Source: Clostridia bacterium
GTDB lineage: Bacteria; Bacillota; Clostridia; Christensenellales; UBA1242
Length of the DNA: 41,270 bases
Direction of reading: 5' to 3'
Assembly: GCA_017481235.1 (NCBI GenBank)
Contig: JAFUPL010000022.1
Span: 1 to 41,270, forward strand
This document shows, one piece after another, positions 22,081 to 31,700 of this stretch (position 1 is its first letter; every line of letters begins with the position of its first letter). The position numbers and the translations under genes were made by a program. The notes under the pieces were generated by a model. It did no database searches. It saw only the letters and a list, made by a program, of their open reading frames with translations, and was not told where the DNA came from.

Positions 22081-25000
22081 TTATTCGCCTGCATCTTGGA
22101 TAACTTCAATACCTTCTATTGAAATTTCAATATCGTCGGTTACTGAAGTTATTGTATATTTACCTTCGGTAGCAATTAATTCCTCGTCATTTGCTGTAAG
22201 TATTACAGTGCTTCCAAATTGATATCCATCATTTAATTGGATAGTAAATGTGAAACTGTCGCCATCTACAACTTCCAAACCTTCATGCTCAAATGGAACT
22301 ATTGTAAATCTTGTATCATATGTTGTAATTTTGTTTGTAGCACGCTCCACTATTGACGCATTAGTTCTATCGGTTTTGCTTGGTTCGTCATACAACTTAA
22401 TCATTGCGTCTAACCAACCAGCAAACCATTGATATTGATTTTTACCTTCAAGTTCTTGCACAACATCACTAGACACAATACCCCAACGAGTTTGTTGTTG
22501 TGTATCAGCAAAGTTTGCAACTACGGTTGCCAATTTCGCGGTATCTAACTCATTGTTGGTTAAATATTGATAACGTGCAATACCAACATTTAGTTTATGC
22601 TCCAATTGTTGCACAACTACGTTTTTGGCATAACTTTTAAACATATCCAAACATATGTTAGGACAAATCACACCTTTGTAATAGTAATAATATTTATTGT
22701 TAATTTCGTGTTCAATAAATTTATCTTTATCGGTCAAAATATCAGTTAAATCAGTGTCGCTAACTAATCTAAATTCATAATAACTTGTTCCATTATTTAT
22801 TAAAACACCATTTTGGTTATCTTGATTATAAATTAAGTTAACGTCTTGCGTGTCCTTTTGACCATTTAAAGTTGCGGTTAAATTAAAATTGGTAATAACC
22901 GCGTCAACCTTAACCATAACGTCGGCAACCTCAATATCTTTAGGAATTATGGTGTATGCCAACACCATTTCGCCTGGTTTGATTGACAATGGTTCGGTTA
23001 AATGTTTTACTAAATCATAGTCTTCTTCGCTCAAAACATCACCAGTACTTTCGCGAAGTAAAAAGTCCTTATTTTGTACAAATTCAAGCACATTTAAGTT
23101 AGTTAAACTAATTCCAGTTATAATTTGGTTTGTGTTGTTTCTGACGTAGATATACCCTGGGTTAGAAGAATTAATTATGCTATAATCACCCTCAACTATA
23201 ACCTCAACAGCATCACTACTATCATTTGTGTAAATGGCTGTGCCAACATTAACTCTATCAACTTCAAGTTGAGTGTCAATAATTTCTAACGAACACCAAA
23301 AGTCGTTTGCTTGACCATCTGCTTGACATTCTGCGGTTGCAGGTATTTTAACCCCGCTAATCAATGTCATTGTATATCCGCTTGGAATATAGGTTACGCC
23401 CGAATTATTAATAAATGTAAACACTCCGTTTTCGCATTTGGTTTGCGTCCACATTGTTGTATTATATATCAAACCACCGTCTGCCAAATAACCCGACCCC
23501 ATTGCTGTCTTTTTAAATACCTTTACAGTTTTTCCGTCAATTTCCTTGTCGGTGTACAAACCGTACCACAATTCGCTAGATATTGAAAATCCGCTAATTG
23601 CTAAAGGTTCTTTATTATTGTTAGTAATACTTATATCTGTTTCGTAGGTTTTAAAACCAGTAATAACGTCTTTTACACGAACCAAAACTGGTGAAGACTT
23701 GGTTGAATTGTGTATATCGTATGTTGGCAATACAGTATTTTCGTCCCAGTCTACATTATTTTCAATTGAAGTGTCCGCTTTAATAATATTGTTTTCGTTA
23801 GATATAAGATTAACGCTGATATTGTTTAAAATCAATCTATAATCATTTAATATGTATGTAGAGTAACTTTCAGCGGTCAACATAATGTAGTCTAAAACAT
23901 TGATGTATGTTGGTTTTGTTATCTTTGCTTTGTAGTAATAATATGATGTTCCATTGATAATTTCTTGAATTTCGCTAGAATATCCTAATGAAACAATTCC
24001 TATTTGAGTTGTATCTAGTGAGATATTTTCTTTACACCAAAAAGCGTCAACTGTTATGCTTATTGTAAGCAAACTTGAATTTGGTATAACATACACACCC
24101 AACCCACCATGATATTTGTTACCTGCGGTAATTGCGTTATAATTTCTTCCGCCCTCAACAATTTCATACCTATGTGCGGTATTTGAGTATGTTGGTTGCG
24201 AGTTTGTAGGTTTAACTTCACCTGTTGTAAGTTTTCCTTCCAAATCTTGTTCCATTACGGCGTAATCGTATGGAAATTGTATTGACCTTTCGTAATCAAC
24301 ATACGAATTGTATATCATAAATGTCGAATTGTTTGCCGTGGTGCCTTCACCTTTTTCCTTCATATAGGTTGCCCACTTAGTAAACAATGTTGAATTTTGA
24401 CTAAATCCGTATTCATCTTTTTCGGTTGAGTAAAATTCATGCTTGGCAGTAGAATATTTTCCACTATCAACTTTTACATAACAAGGTTCTAGAGTAACAG
24501 TTAATGTATCACCTATAAACTCATATGAATTATTAGGTGATGTGTGGAAAGTTACACCGCTAATTATTGGCAAACTTCCCGAATCGGTTAATGTATTCAT
24601 ATAATACATAACACCGCTTATAGCACTGCTATCTTTCGACGTCGTAGTATAATATATTTGGTCTTGCTCGCCACCAGTTATCCAGTCTTCCTTGCTTCCC
24701 ATATCAACAATCCAGTTGTCTCTATTAACAAAATTTAACGAAAAGTCATTTGCAATATGTTTTCTAGTTGTTAAAAAGTTTCCTTCACTATCTTTTGTTG
24801 TTTGATAATAACTAGTATTTGAATATGTTGCTGTAAAGCGCACCATTAAATCATAACTTTGTTTAAATCCATAGTTTATACTTAATTGATTATTGTATGT
24901 TCCTGGACTATAGGTGTATTTACCTTTAGTGCCTTCTGCTGAAGCAAAATCCACGTATGTATCATACTCCAACGTTGGTTCAACATTATTAATTGAACTT

Positions 25001-25116
25001 GTTTTAAACGAATAGTCAATGGTGGCCAAGGTTGAACCCAAGTTAACGACAAAAGCCATACATAAAAGTATGGCAATTATCATATTAAACTTAAATTTTT
25101 TACCTAAACGCACCAA
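22081..25116 (-). CDS. Very large secreted protein of the sipW locus (1011 aa)
   Basis: It starts at TTG 25116 (GGGGG at 25123-25127, 6-nt spacing) or GTG 25113; no ATG fits. Residues 8-27 are a hydrophobic signal, then GSTLATIDYSFKTS, a degenerate SipW-type site. The mature part has many beta-strand segments with repeated Tyr-rich patches (SYYYYKAKI, KYYYYYKGVI). The last 80 residues form a small repeat-like beta domain (GDSFTFTIQLNDGYQFGSTV, then DDIEISIEGIE), resembling the bacterial surface repeat found at C-termini of InlB-B-like adhesins. There is no LPXTG. It is the first gene after sipW (14-nt gap) and is probably cleaved by SipW. A large adhesin or fibre tip is likely. Confidence 0.8.
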   Translation of the reverse strand: MVRLGKKFKFNMIIAILLCMAFVVNLGSTLATIDYSFKTSSINNVEPTLEYDTYVDFASAEGTKGKYTYSPGTYNNQLSINYGFKQSYDLMVRFTATYSNTSYYQTTKDSEGNFLTTRKHIANDFSLNFVNRDNWIVDMGSKEDWITGGEQDQIYYTTTSKDSSAISGVMYYMNTLTDSGSLPIISGVTFHTSPNNSYEFIGDTLTVTLEPCYVKVDSGKYSTAKHEFYSTEKDEYGFSQNSTLFTKWATYMKEKGEGTTANNSTFMIYNSYVDYERSIQFPYDYAVMEQDLEGKLTTGEVKPTNSQPTYSNTAHRYEIVEGGRNYNAITAGNKYHGGLGVYVIPNSSLLTISITVDAFWCKENISLDTTQIGIVSLGYSSEIQEIINGTSYYYYKAKITKPTYINVLDYIMLTAESYSTYILNDYRLILNNISVNLISNENNIIKADTSIENNVDWDENTVLPTYDIHNSTKSSPVLVRVKDVITGFKTYETDISITNNNKEPLAISGFSISSELWYGLYTDKEIDGKTVKVFKKTAMGSGYLADGGLIYNTTMWTQTKCENGVFTFINNSGVTYIPSGYTMTLISGVKIPATAECQADGQANDFWCSLEIIDTQLEVDRVNVGTAIYTNDSSDAVEVIVEGDYSIINSSNPGYIYVRNNTNQIITGISLTNLNVLEFVQNKDFLLRESTGDVLSEEDYDLVKHLTEPLSIKPGEMVLAYTIIPKDIEVADVMVKVDAVITNFNLTATLNGQKDTQDVNLIYNQDNQNGVLINNGTSYYEFRLVSDTDLTDILTDKDKFIEHEINNKYYYYYKGVICPNICLDMFKSYAKNVVVQQLEHKLNVGIARYQYLTNNELDTAKLATVVANFADTQQQTRWGIVSSDVVQELEGKNQYQWFAGWLDAMIKLYDEPSKTDRTNASIVERATNKITTYDTRFTIVPFEHEGLEVVDGDSFTFTIQLNDGYQFGSTVILTANDEELIATEGKYTITSVTDDIEISIEGIEVIQDAGE

Positions 25117-25130
25117 AATATTCCCCCTAA

Positions 25131-25664
25131 TTAAACTTTTGCAATATTGTGTCCGCGCATTTCTTTTTCATTTGAAAGTGTTGAAGTTAACACCCATACA
25201 CCAAGCACTATATCTATTAATAAGAAATAGTTGCTTTTAACAAATCTATATATTGAATTCCCATCTTGAGCAATTGCTATAACCTTGCCATTAATTTGAC
25301 TATAATTAATTGTAGCAAAATCCTCATCTTGAACTGCATCACCCTTGGTGGTAAATACAGCACTTTTGCCACTGCCTTCCTTTTTTACAATTCTGTGAGT
25401 AACTGGACTTTTTAATTCACCTAATTGAAATTCAATAATGTCACCCTCGTTGTAATCATCAAATGCTTTAATTACCACAATGTCGTCTTTGTAAAATGTG
25501 GTTGCCATACTATCACTTAGTACAACATCTAATTTTAAACCAAAGGCATATATGGCAACAACCGCTAAAGCCAGTGTAATAAATATTGATAGCACAAAAT
25601 TATATAACACTGACTTTACCAGTCCAAATTCTTTAACCTCTTTCATATCAGTAGTATACTTCAT
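25131..25664 (-). CDS. sipW: SipW-like ER-type signal peptidase I
   Basis: At 177 aa it is a short ER-type signal peptidase. The catalytic Ser lies in LSDSM (near residue 52), right after the first membrane segment (LSIFITLALAVVAIYAF). The second catalytic position is a His in VTHRIVK, not the Lys of the P-type enzymes, and the conserved GDA follows in FTTKGDAVQDED. A second membrane helix near the C-terminus (YFLLIDIVLGVWVLTS) matches SipW. In Bacillus SipW processes TapA and TasA. Here it directly precedes genes for putative substrates. The start ATG 25664 follows GGGG. The ORF has no truncation. Confidence 0.93.
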   Translation of the reverse strand: MKYTTDMKEVKEFGLVKSVLYNFVLSIFITLALAVVAIYAFGLKLDVVLSDSMATTFYKDDIVVIKAFDDYNEGDIIEFQLGELKSPVTHRIVKKEGSGKSAVFTTKGDAVQDEDFATINYSQINGKVIAIAQDGNSIYRFVKSNYFLLIDIVLGVWVLTSTLSNEKEMRGHNIAKV

Positions 25665-25694
25665 ATTTCCCCTTTTAGCAATCTTACTTAATAT

Positions 25695-25724
25695 ATTTTA
25701 ACACAAATTGTGTCATTTACGCAA
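25695..25724 (-). promoter_or_regulatory. Promoter of the sipW operon with ACACAA-A-TTGTGT palindrome
   Basis: In the minus sense, TTGCGT (25719-25724), 18 nt, TAAAAT (25695-25700). The spacer contains a 13-bp inverted repeat (25701-25713). The -10 context, TTGTGTTAAAATA, is shared with the promoter of the 2767-aa lipoprotein gene. Confidence 0.5.
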
Positions 25725-25762
25725 ACATATAACGCAAATTTTTTATGTTTATTCAAAATTTC

Positions 25763-28700
25763 TTAATTTTGGTTGCCAATTTTATTGGTTTTTGAGGTTA
25801 AATCACCTTCTTCTCGTTCATAATACGAACAAGTGTTTTCTCCCAAAGTAACACCATTGGCGCCAACCTCACCAATTAGTGCACCTATGTATATGCTCAT
25901 AGTTATTTTACCATCAACACTAACACCCTCATCTATTAGTGTCTTTTGTATTACAAACGCTTCTTCAATAGTATTGCTATTTAGTTTGCAATTATTAGCA
26001 AATCCTGAAATTGCTCCAATGCCAAGAGTTGTAAGTGAATTTCCCTTGATAGAAATAATTATGTTTGCTTCACTATTGCCCAAACTTACTATACAGTTTT
26101 CAAATTCACAACTTTCGGCATAACCCACGATTGCTCCAATATACATATCAACACTATTTCCATTATAACCATCTCTATTGTTTTTAACAAGTTCTATAGT
26201 ACTAGATGTAATTGTTATATTTTGGAATACGCTATTAGTTGTTATTCCATTAAGAGTTTCACTTTCGGCGTAACCAACCAGTATTCCCATGTACAATCTA
26301 GATGAATTTAAGTATCCCTTTAATTCAAAGTTAGATAAATTAATATTTTTAAATGTAGCGCCTTTAACTTTGTTAAACAATCCTACATAACCAGATTGGT
26401 CAAAAGTTTGAATTGAAGTGTTTGTAACGCCACTAATATAATAGTCTTTGTTTCCGTTAATTGAACCAGTGAATACTTGATTAGCATTTGTAATTGGCAA
26501 ATTACTTGTTAATGCAATGTTTGCATTTAATTCGTAGTTAGCATCTAGGAAATACACAATATTTCTTAAATGTCTTTCGTTACTTATAATGTATGGTTTT
26601 GCAACCGTTCCTTCACCAGAAGCAAATAAATCAAAGTCTAATTTGTAGTAGTCGGTTTCATTTGCCATGCACCAAGTTTTTTGTGAAGACAGACTTTCCA
26701 AACGTTGCACTTGAACGTAAATTGAACGATAACTACCTATAGCAGTTGGATAGAAGTAATAATACTTTTCACCATTTACTTGTTTTGTTTTAGTTACGTT
26801 AATACTAACAATTTGCGATGGTTGAACATTATCACCTTCGGCCAAAATTGAATCATAATAATCATAATTTATATAATATTTATCGCCTGATTGCTCTCCA
26901 TTAATCGCCTTCCACTTAAACGCTTGCAATTCTTGGTCGAATTCAAATGTGGTTACATCAACTTGATTAGGTAATTCCATTGATTGATAATCAGAATATT
27001 CACCATTGATTGTTGCGCCTTTTACATTAGTATCTATTGCTTTTACTGCAATACTAAATTTATTAGACGCTACTCCTGTAATCACCCATTGATTAGTTTC
27101 GCATTTGTATTCTTGGGTTTCAACACCTTCTTGCGCAACGATTACAAGATAATTTTCAACTGGGTTGCCATCTTTGTCAACAACCTTATCCCAACTTATA
27201 GTAGTTGAACCTTCATTATATGTAATATTGGCAGGAATACCTAACTTAAACAATTCAACTTGCTCGCTTGCGAATGCACTAAAGTGATTGTTATGATGAG
27301 CAAAAACTTTAACTTTAATAACTCCCGCACCAACACCTTCAAAATTAAATGAGTTAATATCAAGCATCTCAGTTTGATTAGTTGTACCATTTGCTAAAGT
27401 GTATGAAATTGTATATTTAGCGCCTTCCAGTTCGTCCGCTTTCCAAGTAAGCACGCCATTGTTAGTTGCAATGCTATCAGTACTAATTGTAGGTAATCTA
27501 TGCGCAACAATTTCGTTGCTAAAGAAACCGTTTAATGATGTTGTTTGACCTTTTAGTCTTGCCTTTATATGATAATCGTAACCAGCAATTAGGTATCTTA
27601 ATGTTTGAGTAGTATCGGTAAATGATGATGGCAACTCAAACGTATTATCGGTTTCGGTAACTATAAATGTAACTGTAGCATCACCTAAAACATAACTTAC
27701 ATGTATCTCAACACTGCTTGAAGTAGTGTTTGTCCAAGTTAATACTCCATTTTCCATTCTTACATCTTGTAAGTTTGGAAGTATATTGGTTGAATTAGTT
27801 GAACTAACTATTGAATTTATATAAGAATTGCTATCCATTCCTAGTGCCATTAGTTTAAATACGTAACTTGAACCAGCAACAAAATTAAACACGCTATCAA
27901 CACCATTATTTAATTGTTGTGGCAATTGATATGTTGCGTTATGATTATAAACGTTATAATCGCCCGCTTTTAATGTTGTTTCATACAATTTACTTTCGCC
28001 ATCAAACACTTGCAACAAATAATTATTAATGTATTCGCGTCCACCTGTGTTTGTAACGTATGACATATTCCAGTTTAACGCACCATCAACTACACTTAAA
28101 ATAGATTGTGGAAGAATGGCAACCGTTTTGCTTTCACCACCTTGTGCCAATATGATATCCATTGAAGTATTGTCGGTGTAGTGTGCTTTGATTGTTGCAA
28201 AGAAAGTTCCACCCAAACCAACTAAATTGCTTGAATTGTTTTTACGTGCAGTATTGATTACGTCCGCCAAACCCTTATATACAATAAGTTCGTCTTGCAT
28301 TTCATCACTCATAACATATGTAATTGTATCAAAAATATAAGATTTGTCACTTTCCAAACAGTTATATAGGTCTTGTTCGGTATGGTATTCTGGATTATAC
28401 AACACCAAATTATATGTTTCGTTTTCATTAGTTAATGTGATTAGGTAAATTGGGTGGTCGTCACTAGTTGCTTGATCTAACCAAGACATTGTTCCGTTGC
28501 TAATGGTTAAGTTTAATATATTGTATCGCTTAATCGTTACGGTATCGCTCATATTAGATTGTACAAATCTACTATCATCACCAATAAATCTTACGCTAAC
28601 AACAAACGAACCACCTATAGTCAAATCAATGTAAGTATACTCACCAGAACTTCCGTCATAGTAATAATAATAATTTTCAGTAAAGTCAAATGGAATATAT

Positions 28701-31700
28701 CCTTGTGCATTTTGCTCAATAACATTAAACGCAATTCCATTATATTCAAAGTGTTTTAAATTATTTCTGTCTTGATTATCTACAATCAGTTCGCTACCAA
28801 CTGCCGTTAAACTTGCCTCAAACAATGCGTTATCCACAATTTCCGCCACATACAATGTATATTTGTTGTCTGTTGAAATATTTACTTCATACAAATGTAC
28901 ACCTTGTAACGAGTTTTGTCCATCTACATAATAATTTAATGAGTAATTTAAACCATTTGGAATATTTACAAGCATAACCCCTCTTTGAGTTGAACTAACC
29001 TCAACCGTTGGAGTTACCAATTTTTCAACAACATTTTTGTCAACAACATTGTCATCATTTTCCCAATAAGTATTAATTGCTTGATTGCTGGTGTGCCCAG
29101 ATATGATAGCACCAACACACGCACCTTCAGGCATTATTTCACTACTAATTGTGTTTCCAAATAGTTTTACACTCAAACTATAATCTTCCGCTAATGCAGT
29201 ACGTAATGTAGCATCATCTTCCACCGCATATTTAACGTCAATAAAATAATTATCATTTGTATATGTGCTTATAATATTTGAACTAGACCACGTTGCAAAC
29301 AAACCATTAGATATGTACTCTTTGATATTATCATTGGACTTGTCGTTATACATTGTAAATGTATATGTTGTAGCACCTGTTTGCTTATCTGTCAAATAAA
29401 TTTCTGCTTTCTTGTAGAATGAGTGAACTCTAATATACAATTCGCCATTCTTTACGTAATATTTTTCAACTTGTGGTAAACGCACAACTTGGAATATTTC
29501 GCTTTCCTTACTTGATAAAATGCGTGAATTATTGTGCATTGCTTGAACGCTAACGCCATAAACACCTTCGTTAAATGGGTTTAACGTTGTTAAGTCAAAT
29601 TCATTTACATTTGCTTGACTAGAAACAATAATTTCCTTTTTGTTACCATTTAACAAATATACTTTAAGCAAATAATAACCCGCATTGCTATCGTTTGTCC
29701 ATACAACATTTCCATTTTTAACTCCAAGACCAGTAGGAGTTTCAAGCACTTTGATTGTTATAGGTTGACAATATTTAGAATTAACTATGTTATCACAATT
29801 ATCAGTAATTGCCCTAACCTTGATTGAGTAAACACCCGCACCAAATTCGACCTCGCCTTCATCTAAATTGCCGTTTGCATTATCGTCATAAAAACTTGGC
29901 ATTTGAGGTGCACGTTCAGTACTATTAATTATATAATCTACTCCATTATAGTTAATTATAATTTCATATTTAACTACGTAATTGCCGTTTGCTTGTGGAT
30001 TGTTCCATGTTATTTTTTCAAACACGTCTTCAATTACTCCATTGCTATTAGGTGTAGCAGATGTAGTAATATCCAAATTAGTAGGACTTAGCAAACCAAA
30101 TACATTTTTTTCAACCGTTGACGAATTCAAAGTGGTTGCGCTGTTGGAGTATGATTTTAATCGTAAATTTTCCAACAATAACTCATTTTCGCCATACGTA
30201 AATAGCGCATTAGGTGAAATTGTAATTTCAAGTTTATCACCATTTTCAACTACTGTAATATCCTCATTTTGACTATTAGTTATATCTAAATTTAACAACT
30301 CGTTATTAACAACAACCGCTATTTTTTCGGTCAAAGTCAAATCGGATTTGCGGACTTCGGTATAAATTTCGCCATTTACTACTTTGATTTCAAGTGTAGG
30401 CAATTTATATATGTCTTCCAAAGGTGTTCCATTGTTTGAATTTAAATAATAATTATTGCCAACTTTGGTTTCACTATCAATTTGTAAATACATGTCGGTT
30501 AGATTGCTTTCTAGCGTATCAAAGTTGTACACACACTTTCCGCCTTGGATTGTAAAGTTTTCCACTCCTTCAGTTAATGCTATAAAACCTGAACTTACAG
30601 CATTAGTGTACGCAAGATTGTATTGTTTAGCATTAGCAACCACATTCCATTCAAGCAATCCTTTTGAAATTGTTATAGTTGTACTATCCAATTTTGTTAC
30701 ATTTAATTCGGTTGTTTTACTATTGAAATAATCTCCTGTATTTGCCTTTCCATAAGCAACAATCTTAACATTTCCATTAACCAATTGGGACATATTGTCC
30801 ATGTTTATAACAGTTCCGTCACTTTGCTTAGCAAGTTCGCTCTCGCTAACAAATTTGTCTTGACTAATAGCAACTTGATAATTTGAAATATTTACATCAT
30901 CAGTATCAATAGAAAGATATTTAACATTGTTTTCTCTTTCAATAATGCTAAGAACTGGCGACTTTAAAAATTCAAAACTATAACTATTTATACCCTTATT
31001 GAAAAGTGTTCGAGTATCATCATTTGTGGAAACAAATTTAATTTCATACGCAGTATTTTCGCGGTAAGCAACTCCAGTATTATCCATTAATTGCAATAGG
31101 TCTTGCATTTGTATCACATTGTTGGTGGTTATAGAATAATTTTCATTTATATCAATGTAATGTTCGGTACCTAAAAGTGTAATAATAGCAATATAATTTG
31201 TTGCATTTTCAACAACATTAAATTCAATACTTTGTTGATTTTTAGCAATAGTTGAAACTTTATCTAAAACCTTTAATACATTTTCACTTTGCGCTTCATT
31301 AGAAGTTACCACATTGTCATTGTTTTGTGAAATTGTAGTAAAAATTTGATATTGTCCCGCACTTTGCATAATTGTAGAAATCTCTTCTATAGTATTATAC
31401 TTAGCGTCGTGCAAACTTGTTTCAAAACGGGAACCAGTGTAGACAAAATCGGTTAATATGATATCGTTATCCCCATTATCAATTCTTAAGTTTAAGTCAT
31501 AACCACTTCCAGTTAAAGTTGTACTTGGAGTGACTATCAATTTACCATTAGATATTTGGAAATCACACAATCCGTCTAACTTTGATACTGAATATGTTTG
31601 TGTTGCTGAAGCAATAACCAAATTATATCCAGCACTAACATCTTTAGGGGTAGCATATACTTTGGTTTGATAAGTTTGAGGAGTAGTAATTAGCGTGCTA